Both the position numbers and the translations under genes were made by a program. The notes under the pieces were generated by a model. The model saw only the letters and a list, made by a program, of their open reading frames with translations, did not search any database and was not told where the DNA came from. From NCBI GenBank assembly GCA_046758865.1, contig JBHIBD010000026.1, forward strand, positions 1 through 30,134: a stretch of 30,134 bases of DNA. Reading direction: 5' to 3'. Source of the stretch: JBHIBD01 sp046758865. Its GTDB lineage: Bacteria; Planctomycetota; Brocadiia; Brocadiales; Bathyanammoxibiaceae. This document shows positions 22,004 to 30,028 of the stretch, one piece after another. Numbering within the stretch: position 1 is the first letter of the stretch; each line of letters starts with the position of its first letter.

Positions 22004-23932
22004 TTACTGCGCCTTCTCTTTAACTTCCCTCTCCAGGCGCGCCAAAAGGTCATCTATAGTGCATTGCCCCTCGTCGCCATTTTTTCGAGTTCTGACAGAT
22101 ACTAATCCCTTCTCCATTTCCTTGTTACCGACTATCAAGAGATAAGGTACCTTTTCTACGGTTCCTTGTCTTATCTTGTAACTTATCCTTTGGTTGCTGG
22201 TATCACACTCTGCTCGCAGGCCACGCTCCTCGAGTCTTGTCCTTATGCTGTAGGCATAATCATTGATAGCATCTGAGATGGGCAGCACCCTTACCTGTAT
22301 AGGTGCAAGCCACAGCGGGAAGGCTCCCCCATAGTGCTCAATGAGGGTGCCGAGGAAGCGTTCCATAGCACCAAGGACGGTACGGTGCACCATTGCCACC
22401 TCGTGCTCTTTCCCATCGGGACCTATGTAGTGCACGTCAAAGCGTTCTGGGAGGTTAAAGTCTACTTGGATGGTCGGCCCCTGCCAGCCCCTGCCCAGGG
22501 CATCTTTTATCTTAATATCTATGGACGGGCCGTAAAACTTGGCCTCACCCTCGCCCAGGTAGTAGGGCAGGTCTTTTATCTCGAGGGCCTTTTTCAAGGC
22601 CTGCTCAGCCATGTTCCAGGTCTCGTCCGTGCCTATATACTTTTCCTTCTCGCCCCTGCCCCTGACGGCGAGTTCTATCTCGTATTCCTTAAAACCAAAA
22701 GAGGAGAGCATGTAGTTGGCCAAGTCTAACACCCCTACTATTTCACCCTCCAACTGCTCAGGGGTGCAGAAGATGTGGGCGTCGTCCTGGGTGAACCCTC
22801 TGACCCTAAGGAGCCCGTGCAGGACCCCGGAACGTTCACATCTATAGACTGTGCCCAACTCTGCAAATCTCAATGGAAGGTCGCGGTAACTCCTCATTTC
22901 AGACTTAAAGATAAGGATGTGGAACGGGCAGTTCATGGGTTTTACCAGATACTCAGTGGTTTCCATCTCAAAGGGGCTGAACATGCTCTCTCGGTAAAAG
23001 TCCCAGTGGCCGCTGGTGTGCCAGAGTCCAGACTTGGCTATGTGTGGGCTGTAGACTACCTGGTAGCCCCGCTTATAATGTTCCTCACACCAGAATCTTT
23101 CTATTATATTGCGTATGCGTGCACCCTTTGCGTGCCAGAGCACCAGTCCAGGGCCCACGTCTTCCTTGATGCTGTATAAATCCAGGTCCTTTCCCAGGCG
23201 CCTGTGGTCGCGTTTCTTTGCCTCCTCAAGTAACTCCAGGTGCTTGTCCAGCTCCTCTTGTCGGAAGAATGCCGTGCCATAGATGCGCTGGAGCATCGGG
23301 TTTGTTTCTTTGCCCCTCCAGTACGCACCAGCCACACTGAGGAGCTTAAACGCAGGGACGCGGCCCGAACTAGGTATATGTGGGCCGCGACAGAGGTCCA
23401 AGAACTCCCCCTGGGTGTAGAAGCTGACCTCCTCTCCCTCCTCAATGTCTTTTATCAGCTCCACCTTGTAGGGCTGACGTTCTTCCTCCATTTTTCTTAT
23501 GGCCTCATCCCTGGGCAGGACCTTTCTGTTAAAGGTTAAATTCTCCTTTATGACCTTTTTCATCTCCACCTCTATAGCGTTCAGGTCTTCTTGCGTCAGC
23601 GGCCGCTCAAGATGAAAGTCATAGTAGAACCCGTTCTCTATAGTGGGGCCGACGCCGAGCTTTGCCCCTGGAAAGAGCCTGCACACGGCCTGTGCCATTA
23701 CGTGGGCGGTGCTGTGGCGGAGTATCTCTAAGGCCTCTGGAGAGTCCTCAGTTATTACGAACAGGGAGGTGTCACAGGTGAGGGGAAAGCTCAAGTCAAC
23801 CAATGTGCCATTGGTCTTACCTGCAATGGCCTTCTTCTTGAAGGGGCCACCCAGGTCTTCGGCAACCTCTCCGACAGTGATGCTCTCTCTATAAGTCTTT
23901 TCTAAGCCGTCCGGTAGAACTACCTTTATCAT
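22004..23932 (-). CDS. thrS: Threonine--tRNA ligase
   Basis: A full-length 642-residue threonyl-tRNA synthetase. Domains in order: TGS (1-60), the editing domain with HSTAHVMAQAV (HxxxH metal motif) and RGPHIPSSGRV, the class II catalytic core (MNCPFHILIFKSEMRSYRDLP; motif 2 GTVYRCERSGVLHGLLRVRGFTQDDAHIF; motif 3 VHRTVLGAMERFLGTLIEHYGG), and the C-terminal anticodon-binding domain (VRVLPISDAINDYA onward). First protein gene of the minus-strand translation block. Its ATG lies 22 bases after the CCA end of a tRNA-Val gene, so the two probably share a transcript. The ribosome-binding site is weak. No tRNA-Thr-like leader is apparent in the short gap. Confidence 0.98.
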   Translation of the reverse strand: MIKVVLPDGLEKTYRESITVGEVAEDLGGPFKKKAIAGKTNGTLVDLSFPLTCDTSLFVITEDSPEALEILRHSTAHVMAQAVCRLFPGAKLGVGPTIENGFYYDFHLERPLTQEDLNAIEVEMKKVIKENLTFNRKVLPRDEAIRKMEEERQPYKVELIKDIEEGEEVSFYTQGEFLDLCRGPHIPSSGRVPAFKLLSVAGAYWRGKETNPMLQRIYGTAFFRQEELDKHLELLEEAKKRDHRRLGKDLDLYSIKEDVGPGLVLWHAKGARIRNIIERFWCEEHYKRGYQVVYSPHIAKSGLWHTSGHWDFYRESMFSPFEMETTEYLVKPMNCPFHILIFKSEMRSYRDLPLRFAELGTVYRCERSGVLHGLLRVRGFTQDDAHIFCTPEQLEGEIVGVLDLANYMLSSFGFKEYEIELAVRGRGEKEKYIGTDETWNMAEQALKKALEIKDLPYYLGEGEAKFYGPSIDIKIKDALGRGWQGPTIQVDFNLPERFDVHYIGPDGKEHEVAMVHRTVLGAMERFLGTLIEHYGGAFPLWLAPIQVRVLPISDAINDYAYSIRTRLEERGLRAECDTSNQRISYKIRQGTVEKVPYLLIVGNKEMEKGLVSVRTRKNGDEGQCTIDDLLARLEREVKEKAQ

Positions 23933-23954
23933 ATTACCACGAAAATTTTCTGCA

Positions 23955-24031
23955 TGGTGGGCGATACTGGACTCGAACCAGTGACCTCTTGCTTGTCGAG
24001 CAAGCGCTCTAGCCAGCTGAGCTAATCGCCC
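23955..24031 (-). tRNA. tRNA-Val (GAC), CCA encoded
   Basis: A 77-nt gene including an encoded CCA. All stems form: acceptor GGGCGAT/ATCGCCC, D stem GCTC/GAGC, anticodon stem CTTGC/GCAAG, and T stem ACTGG/CCAGT with loop TTCGAGT. The anticodon loop is TCGACAA, giving anticodon GAC (valine). Position 33, almost always U, is C here. The short 5-base variable loop excludes a serine tRNA with anticodon CGA. It is directly upstream of thrS. Confidence 0.93.
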
Positions 24032-24046
24032 AAAAGGGCACCTAAA

Positions 24047-24075
24047 GATGTATCACAAAGAAATTTAAGTGTCAA
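24047..24075 (-). promoter_or_regulatory. Candidate promoter of tRNA-Val and thrS
   Basis: On the minus strand a perfect TTGACA (24075-24070) is followed after 17 bases by TACATC (24052-24047), about 15 bases before the mature tRNA 5' end. The -35 is ideal and the -10 weak. An additional TATAAT lies farther upstream at 24121-24126 (complement). Confidence 0.5.
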
Positions 24076-24159
24076 GGAGGAAAAACTCCTAAAGAAACAT
24101 TCCTGGATATTTTTGGGGGATTATAACATTTTACATTGGTTGGACTAGGTTGGACTAAG

Positions 24160-25194
24160 CTAGCGCAAGGCCTTTCTCCCAAGTGCCCTCCTCAGAGACA
24201 TGAGAATCTCCCTCAGGACTAGGCGTTTGTCCTCTAAGGCCTTGAGGTGGAATGGTAGTACGCAGCCGCAGCGGGTGCAGTCGGCCATGGGGCCCATCAT
24301 GCAGGGCCTTTTTACACGGCCTTGGGGGTCGAAACAAAAGGAAACCTGACGAAAGAGGCAGTCGCGGGTTATGGCCCGACACCTGTCAGACCTCATCATC
24401 TCAAATACTTCGGTGGGGAGAAATATGAAGTCATTATGTATACCCTTCAACCTTATAAGGTTGTCTATAATCTTATCCCTTAGCTCCCACTGTGGCCATA
24501 GGTCATCGTTATCGAGGCCCTTTACCGGGGTGTAAAACTGGAAGAGCACCCCCTTTACACCACCTCTCTCATGCCATTCATCCACAAAGGCCTCCACACC
24601 CGTATAGTTCTCCCTGGTAATCACCATAGACAGTAATATCTTCAGGTCTGGTCTATTTACATTCTTTATTATTTTGTCATACGTGCCCCTACCCCGAATA
24701 GAGTCGTTCATATCACGAGGACCATCCATAGATACATAAAAATTTACATCCGGCCAGTAAGGGAGCTCCATCGTCCCATTAGTGGTGACCAGGTTCGATT
24801 TAAAATACCCCATGCCTCTTTCGATTAAGCTCTTTCTAAGAAGCGGTTCTCCACCAATCCAGGAACACTGGTAAAAGGGGAAACCTTCCTTTTTCAGCCC
24901 CTCAAACTTCTCTATCCATTCATCATCCGTCAGTTCGGGTTCTGACTCATAGTCGTGGGCGTAGAAGTAGCAGTGGCGGCACCGTAGGTTGCAGCGGTTG
25001 GTGACGTCTATCGAGCCTATCGCCCCCTTGGGCTTACCAAAGACGTCAAAACGTGTAAGGTCATAAACCTTGAAGAGGAACTTGGTAGCCTCTCCGCCCA
25101 TTACCCTACTTGAGAGGTCAAAGATGCTATCCCTCAGGCTCCTGTGTCCCTTTACCCCCGGTTCCTGTATTTCTTTTTCCTTTATACTTACCAT
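24160..25194 (-). CDS. Radical SAM protein with SPASM-like Cys-rich tail
   Basis: A 344-residue radical S-adenosylmethionine enzyme. The 4Fe-4S motif CNLRCRHC (C68, C72, C75) follows the IDVTNRCN strand; SWIGGEPLL is the SAM-binding GGEP motif. The C-terminal part has seven cysteines (about 272, 279, 287, 298, 306, 309, 311) in the pattern of a SPASM/twitch auxiliary-cluster domain, seen in peptide-modifying and other radical SAM enzymes. I cannot assign a substrate, and no precursor-peptide gene was seen beside it. ATG 25194 starts the conserved protein; the frame is open to 25284. It is transcribed alone, divergently from ricT. Confidence 0.85.
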   Translation of the reverse strand: MVSIKEKEIQEPGVKGHRSLRDSIFDLSSRVMGGEATKFLFKVYDLTRFDVFGKPKGAIGSIDVTNRCNLRCRHCYFYAHDYESEPELTDDEWIEKFEGLKKEGFPFYQCSWIGGEPLLRKSLIERGMGYFKSNLVTTNGTMELPYWPDVNFYVSMDGPRDMNDSIRGRGTYDKIIKNVNRPDLKILLSMVITRENYTGVEAFVDEWHERGGVKGVLFQFYTPVKGLDNDDLWPQWELRDKIIDNLIRLKGIHNDFIFLPTEVFEMMRSDRCRAITRDCLFRQVSFCFDPQGRVKRPCMMGPMADCTRCGCVLPFHLKALEDKRLVLREILMSLRRALGRKALR

Positions 25195-25320
25195 GATTTG
25201 ATATAAGCCCTTAGTTTGTTCTATAAATGAAACAGATTCATGGTTAAAAAGCAATAGAATTCCCCGGGTACTGGCACTCTCCAACGCTTACCACACCTTC
25301 ATGCGGCTACCATTGTTCCC

Positions 25321-25348
25321 TTGACAATGGACGTTGATTCAGTTTAAT
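25321..25348 (+). promoter_or_regulatory. Sigma70-like promoter of ricT-metG
   Basis: TTGACA (25321-25326), a 16-base spacer and TTTAAT (25343-25348, 5 of 6 consensus) in the divergent spacer between the radical SAM gene and ricT. Initiation near 25355 would give a leader of about 90 bases containing a hairpin. An inverted repeat CCATTGT/ACAATGG overlaps the -35. Confidence 0.6.
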
Positions 25349-25393
25349 AGAGTTTATAAATCTTCAAAAACCTTAGAAAGCCGGTGTGGGTGC

Positions 25394-25413
25394 CGTAGGG
25401 CTTAAGCCCTGCG
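25394..25413. repeat. CGTAGGGCT hairpin repeat in the ricT leader
   Basis: A near-perfect palindrome, CGTAGGGCTT/AAGCCCTGCG, of the family at 17405-17424 and 19422-19439. It would lie in the 5' leader of the ricT transcript. Confidence 0.7.
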
Positions 25414-25446
25414 TTACCCGCGTATAATAGAGAGGAACCAAAGACC

Positions 25447-26271
25447 ATGCCATACAAGGCAAAGGTGCGTTACGGTTGTATGAGGTTTGTTAAGGATTTT
25501 TATGCAGACTCGCTGGACTTTAGGATAGGTGACAAAGTGGTGGTAAACTCCGAGAGGGGTCGGGAGGTGGGGGAAGTAGTAACGCGCCCCGAGGAGGCCC
25601 ATGGCTGCGACTGTAGTTCGTGTCCCAAACTGGTGCGCAAGGTCACAGATGAGGACAAAAAGCGTTTTACAGAGATAGAAGAAGAGCTGGTACCCCAGGA
25701 GTATAAGTTCTGCAGAGAGAAGATACGTGAGCGGAACATGCCCATGAAGCTTACCACCGTAGAGCATCTCCAGGACTTAAAGAAGATTATTTTCTACTTT
25801 GTGTCCAAGGGCAGGGTTGACTTTAGGGAACTGGTAAAGGACCTGGCAAAGGAGTACCAGACACGAATCGAGATGAGGCAAATAGGGGTCAGGGACGAGG
25901 CAAGGCTCCTTGCCACCTATCAGCGCTGCAGCCGAGAACTCTGCTGCAGAACCTGGCTGAAAGACCTGGAGCCCGTCACAATGAAAATGGCAAAAAACCA
26001 GAAGGCTACCCTGGACCCTTCAAAGATTTCGGGCAGGTGTGGAAGACTCATGTGCTGCCTCCGTTACGAAAACGAGGTTTACGAAGAACTAAAGTCCTCT
26101 CTGCCAAAAAAGGGATGCCAGGTGATTACGCCCCATGGTAAGGGAAAGGTCATCGACTATGAGATACTCAGACAGAGGGTAACCATTGAAACGAAGGATG
26201 ACCGCGTCCTGACAATTGATGCGAAGGACATCCTGGAACCAGGCGAAGGAGATATACAGGCTGTTGGGTAA
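25447..26271 (+). CDS. ricT: PSP1-domain protein RicT (YaaT)
   Basis: A 274-residue PSP1 C-terminal-region protein. In Bacillus the homologue RicT (YaaT) forms an iron-sulfur-containing complex that assists mRNA processing and developmental regulation. Seen: the N-terminal barrel (FRIGDKVVVNSERGREVGEVV), Cys-rich CDCSSC (54-59), KGRVDFRELVKDLAKEYQTRIEMRQIGVRDEAR, YQRCSRELCCRTWL, and the family signature SGRCGRLMCCLRYE. The spread of cysteines is consistent with cluster binding. It overlaps the probable start of metG by 8 bases. Confidence 0.92.
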   Translation: MPYKAKVRYGCMRFVKDFYADSLDFRIGDKVVVNSERGREVGEVVTRPEEAHGCDCSSCPKLVRKVTDEDKKRFTEIEEELVPQEYKFCREKIRERNMPMKLTTVEHLQDLKKIIFYFVSKGRVDFRELVKDLAKEYQTRIEMRQIGVRDEARLLATYQRCSRELCCRTWLKDLEPVTMKMAKNQKATLDPSKISGRCGRLMCCLRYENEVYEELKSSLPKKGCQVITPHGKGKVIDYEILRQRVTIETKDDRVLTIDAKDILEPGEGDIQAVG

Positions 26272-27802
26272 AGGAAGTTTTTACCTTACTACTCCCATTT
26301 ATTATGTAAACGATGTACCTCACATAGGGCACTCTTACACGACAATCGCTGCCGATGCCTTGGCACGATATGAGCGGCTGAAAGGAAAAGATGTATTCTT
26401 CCTTACGGGCACGGATGAACATGGGCAAAAGATACATAGGACTGCCCACGCTGGTAGTGAAACACCTGAGACACTCGTTAATCGAGTGGTGGAGAGATAC
26501 AAGTACCTATGGAGAAACCTCTCCATCTCAAACGATGATTTTATTAGAACCACTGAGCTTAGGCACACCAAGCGGGTACAAAAAATCTTTCAGAGGCTAT
26601 ACGAGAAGGGTGACATCTATCTCGGGGAATATGAGGGATGGTACTGTGTACCCTGCGAGAGCTTTTGGATCACTGGCCAGTTAGTCGAAGGTAGCTGTCC
26701 CGAATGCAGCCGCGCCGTAGAAAGGCTGAAGGAAGCAAACTATTTCTTCAAACTCTCCAAATATAGGGACAGGATTCTAAAACACATTGACACGAACCCG
26801 GAATTTATACAACCCGAGTCAAGGAGAAACGAACTCCGGAACCGTCTGTTGGCAGGCGTTGATGACGTTAGTGTAAGCCGGCAGGGATTGCCCTGGGGTA
26901 TTCCTGTCCCAATGGACCCCGGGCATACGATATATGTCTGGATAGATGCGCTCCTGAATTACATAACCGCTTTAGGCTACGACGGCGAGATGGAGAAGTT
27001 TAATAGATACTGGCCGGCGGACGTGCACCTCATAGGAAAGGAGATACTCTGGTTCCATGGCGCCATCTGGCCCGCAGTACTCATGGCCCTGGACGTACCA
27101 CTCCCGAGAAAGGTCTTTGCCCATGGATGGTGGACCATAGAGGGACAAAAGATTTCAAAATCGTTGGGTAATGTAATTGACCCCCTAAGAATCACGGAGC
27201 TGTACGGGGTAGATGCCTATAGGTATTTTGTCCTACGTGAGGTACCATTTGGCATGGATGGTAATTTCTCCTATACGATGCTGGTCCACCGTATAAATAG
27301 CGACCTTGGAAATGACCTGGGCAACCTTCTCATGAGGAGTCTTACCATGATAGAGAAATTTTTTGATGGCAAGGTTCCATCACCCCAAGGCACCGGAGAA
27401 GAGGACAGAGACCTCATAGAAAGTGTTGCCCGTCTCGAGGCAAAGGTGGAAGAGGAGATGGAGGCACTCCAGTTTAGCTTAGCACTAGAGGCCATCTGGG
27501 GATTTATAGCCCAGGCCAATAAATACATAGAGGAGTCGAAACCATGGGTACTGGCCAAAAAGGACAGACCCTTACTATCCATAAAGCTATACAATCTGGC
27601 GGAGGCCTTGAGGCTTATATCCGTTTATATCTCTCCTTTCATGCCTCACACCTCTCAGGAGATGTTCTTCCAGCTGGGCATAACTGAGGAGGACCACCTC
27701 CAGAGGTCAGAAAGGAGTTGGGGAATACTCAAACCTTTGACCAAGGTAAGAAGAGGTAAGGCACTCTTCCCCAGGATTGAGATGTCTCCGCAACTAACAT
27801 GA
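26264..27802 (+). CDS. metG: Methionine--tRNA ligase
   Basis: Charges tRNA-Met. About 512 residues, class I synthetase: HIGH motif at 20-23 (VPHIGHSYTT), the zinc knuckle CVPCESFW...CPECSRAVE in the connective domain, KISKS at 296-300 (GQKISKSLGNVIDP), and an all-helical anticodon-binding domain. It stops after that domain, so there is no C-terminal EMAP-type dimerization module. The start is uncertain: TTG 26264 is just before the conserved FYLTTPIYYVND, with AAGGAG 12 bases upstream; TTG 26216 or ATG 26219 would add residues overlapping ricT. Translation is probably coupled to ricT. Confidence 0.95.
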   Translation: MGKGSFYLTTPIYYVNDVPHIGHSYTTIAADALARYERLKGKDVFFLTGTDEHGQKIHRTAHAGSETPETLVNRVVERYKYLWRNLSISNDDFIRTTELRHTKRVQKIFQRLYEKGDIYLGEYEGWYCVPCESFWITGQLVEGSCPECSRAVERLKEANYFFKLSKYRDRILKHIDTNPEFIQPESRRNELRNRLLAGVDDVSVSRQGLPWGIPVPMDPGHTIYVWIDALLNYITALGYDGEMEKFNRYWPADVHLIGKEILWFHGAIWPAVLMALDVPLPRKVFAHGWWTIEGQKISKSLGNVIDPLRITELYGVDAYRYFVLREVPFGMDGNFSYTMLVHRINSDLGNDLGNLLMRSLTMIEKFFDGKVPSPQGTGEEDRDLIESVARLEAKVEEEMEALQFSLALEAIWGFIAQANKYIEESKPWVLAKKDRPLLSIKLYNLAEALRLISVYISPFMPHTSQEMFFQLGITEEDHLQRSERSWGILKPLTKVRRGKALFPRIEMSPQLT

Positions 27803-27818
27803 CTAAGAGGTACGGGCC

Positions 27819-28277
27819 TTGAGTGAGAAGACTACGTTTAAGACCTGGTGGGACAAACTCCACAACCTTACCCAAAAGGACCGACGCTATCCCATTCAGG
27901 CCTATCAATTTGTGTTTGAGGCCCTGGAGTACACTGTACACAGGCTCAAAAAGAATTTATCGAGCCCCTCGGAGCAGGAACGGCACGTTACAGGACAGGA
28001 GCTCTTGGAGGGAATAAAGGAATACGCCCTCGACCAGTTCGGCTACATGGCCGTGACAGTCTTTGAGCAGTGGGGCACGGTTCGCGGGGAGGATTTTGGA
28101 GAAATTGTCTTCAGCCTTGTTGAGAGTGGTTTAATGGGTAAGACGGAATCTGACGCTAAGAACGATTTCAGCGTAGACTGTTACTTTCAGAAGGTCTTCG
28201 AAGAGCAGTTTAGATTCGTGGGCAAATTTGATATAAGCATGCGGTGGGACGGTTTCCTTAAGACAGGATGCAAATAG
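27819..28277 (+). CDS. Minf_1886-family protein of unknown function
   Basis: A 152-residue cytoplasmic protein resembling the Minf_1886 family found in Planctomycetota and Verrucomicrobiota. Seen: YPIQAYQFVFEALEYTV near 24-40, a GQELLEGIKEYALDQFGYMAVTVFEQWG block at 59-86, then FGEIVFSLVESGLMGKTESD. No catalytic motif is obvious and the function is unknown. TTG 27819 follows AGAGG with 8 bases spacing. It is 16 bases after metG and likely in the same operon. Confidence 0.8.
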   Translation: MSEKTTFKTWWDKLHNLTQKDRRYPIQAYQFVFEALEYTVHRLKKNLSSPSEQERHVTGQELLEGIKEYALDQFGYMAVTVFEQWGTVRGEDFGEIVFSLVESGLMGKTESDAKNDFSVDCYFQKVFEEQFRFVGKFDISMRWDGFLKTGCK

Positions 28278-28463
28278 GCCTGTAGTAAAAGGGCTTTTTG
28301 ACCCAATTGGCGAGAAAGATTGCTTTATATATTAATTAGTTTATAAGGTTGGGGCTTTAAATACTTGGGGAGCTGCCTTTAATTTCGTTGTAGTTGACCC
28401 TTCTGTTTAAGATACAATTGCTATCATTGTCCCCCGAAACCTTTTTCAAAATTTTAGGATGCT

Positions 28464-29756
28464 ATGAACAGCTTCAGTAATGCTCATCCGAACATACTAA
28501 GGGGGGGCAGTTCCCTGGGTCCTCTGGAGGACGGTCAAACCGCAATCATAATGGGAGGCGGTCCCGCCGGCTCAAGTTGCGCCATTACCCTCAAGATGAT
28601 GGGTAGGAAACTGGGCAGGGAGATTAACGTCGTCATATATGAGGGAAAGAAGTTTGACGAAGGCTGTATTAAGAGGGTAGGGGTATTGGCCCCGCCCCTG
28701 GTCCAGACCCTGGAAGAGGTCATGGGTATACCCTTTCCCTGTCATGTGGTTGAGAGAAAAATAGTGGGATACTATCTACACTCGGGTGATGCTAAGATTA
28801 GGCTTTACATGGGGGGGAAACTCTCCTTTGTGGGGCAAAACGTGGCTATTGACCGCTACCTCTTGGACAAGGCCAGAGAGCTGGGTGTAAGGGTTATCCC
28901 GGGGAGGGTAAAAGATATAAAATTCTATCCCGACTGCGTTGCAGTAGAAAGTGACCTGAAGGGCGCAAAGGGGGCAAAGGGAGATGTCCTGGTAGGTGCC
29001 TTTGGACTGGACGCAGAAACGGCATACCTTCTGGAACGGGTCACACCTTACAAGCCTCCCAAGGCGCTGTTCTCCGTTGTGACCAAGATCCCCGCTGACC
29101 CTGAATACTTGAAGAAATGTGAGGACTATGTACATGTATTCTTGCCTACTACCCTCGGGGACATAGAGTTCGGCGTGGTTACCCCAAAACTTACCAACTT
29201 TGTCGTCAACGTGGCAGGGCCTGATGTAACTAGAGACTCTCTGGAAAGATTCCTCTCCCTGCCAGAGATAAGGGAATTAATCCCTGTACATATCTCCGAA
29301 GAAAGTGGCATGATAGTCTCCCGCCCTTTGCCCATTCCCCTGGAGCCTGCACGAAACAGCTTTGGCGACAGGTTTGTTACAGTAGGAGACACTTCTGGGC
29401 TTGTCAGGACCTACAAAGGCAACGGCATCAACTCTGCCTGCGAAACCGGGACCAAGGCAGCAGAGGTGATGTTAAAGGTTGGAATATCCCACCAGGCCCT
29501 GCGACAGTACTATGGTGCCTTCTCACATATAGTAGAGGACCTCCCCTATGGCCGTACGGTGAGGCATATGACCGTACTTGGAGAGAGATACGGTACGATG
29601 CCAGGCGCCCTCAAGACAGCAGCTAAGGACAGGGCCCTGGTAAACGTATTGATAGACTTCCTCTCAGGCGGCAAGACCTATCGTGAGATAGTAGGGGACC
29701 CGGGTGTTCTAAAACTTTCCTTAAAATTCCTAAAGGGCGCGACCATGGCTTCTTAG
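28464..29756 (+). CDS. Geranylgeranyl reductase-type FAD-dependent oxidoreductase
   Basis: A 430-residue flavoprotein of the PHBH-fold/geranylgeranyl-reductase superfamily. The Rossmann FAD motif IIMGGGPAGSSCA spans 28-40 and the second FAD motif GDTSGLVRTYKGNGINSACETG comes in the C-terminal third. Such enzymes saturate isoprenoid double bonds or oxidise/halogenate aromatic compounds; a role in lipid or isoprenoid reduction is plausible but unproven. The first 24 residues precede the flavin motif and may be partly unstructured. AGGA lies just upstream of ATG 28464. It is preceded by a 186-base AT-rich spacer without a convincing promoter, so it is probably its own transcription unit. Confidence 0.85.
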   Translation: MNSFSNAHPNILRGGSSLGPLEDGQTAIIMGGGPAGSSCAITLKMMGRKLGREINVVIYEGKKFDEGCIKRVGVLAPPLVQTLEEVMGIPFPCHVVERKIVGYYLHSGDAKIRLYMGGKLSFVGQNVAIDRYLLDKARELGVRVIPGRVKDIKFYPDCVAVESDLKGAKGAKGDVLVGAFGLDAETAYLLERVTPYKPPKALFSVVTKIPADPEYLKKCEDYVHVFLPTTLGDIEFGVVTPKLTNFVVNVAGPDVTRDSLERFLSLPEIRELIPVHISEESGMIVSRPLPIPLEPARNSFGDRFVTVGDTSGLVRTYKGNGINSACETGTKAAEVMLKVGISHQALRQYYGAFSHIVEDLPYGRTVRHMTVLGERYGTMPGALKTAAKDRALVNVLIDFLSGGKTYREIVGDPGVLKLSLKFLKGATMAS

Positions 29757-29780
29757 GGTTGTGTAAGCCCGACAGATGGT

Positions 29781-29818
29781 AGGTCTGCCTAAGACACGAT
29801 TTAAAAACCCGTTCCTAC
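29781..29818. repeat. Dispersed repeat, copy 2
   Basis: Matches 20503-20540 at 35 of 38 positions (AGGTCTG.CTAAGACACG core). The left inverted end present in copy 1 is not recognisable here. It lies 25 bases after the flavoprotein gene, in a 378-base terminal region that otherwise has no confident gene. Confidence 0.75.
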
Positions 29819-29842
29819 ACTACCCTTTCAGAAGTCTCGTCA

Positions 29843-30028
29843 TTAGGAATAACAGTCACCCTCAAAAACATGCTCAAAAATAGGCAGGGGGCATTCCCAA
29901 AATGGGCAGAGGGAGTCTTTGACCTGCAGGATAACATATAAAGAGCCCTCCAAAAACTGCGGGCAAATCGGGTTTTTGTAGGGTACGGAAGAGGTTGTAC
30001 ACATTAGGCAATGTAAAAGGTGTTCCAA
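29843..30028 (-). CDS. Possible small Cys-rich protein (uncertain)
   Basis: A 61-codon minus-strand frame from TTG 30028 with Cys pairs (HCLMC, CPFWEC) and two similar segments (PICPQFLEG and PIFEHVFEG), hinting at a small zinc-binding fold or an internal repeat. The ribosome-binding site is poor. The opposite strand also carries a CxxC-x5-CxxC stretch (see findings), so the coding strand is unresolved. I do not recognise the protein. Confidence 0.2.
   Translation of the reverse strand: MEHLLHCLMCTTSSVPYKNPICPQFLEGSLYVILQVKDSLCPFWECPLPIFEHVFEGDCYS

Noticed and set aside
23958..24031. tRNA-Ser (CGA)
   Set aside because: Shifting the anticodon by one would give CGA, but the variable loop is only 5 bases and the stem geometry fixes GAC.
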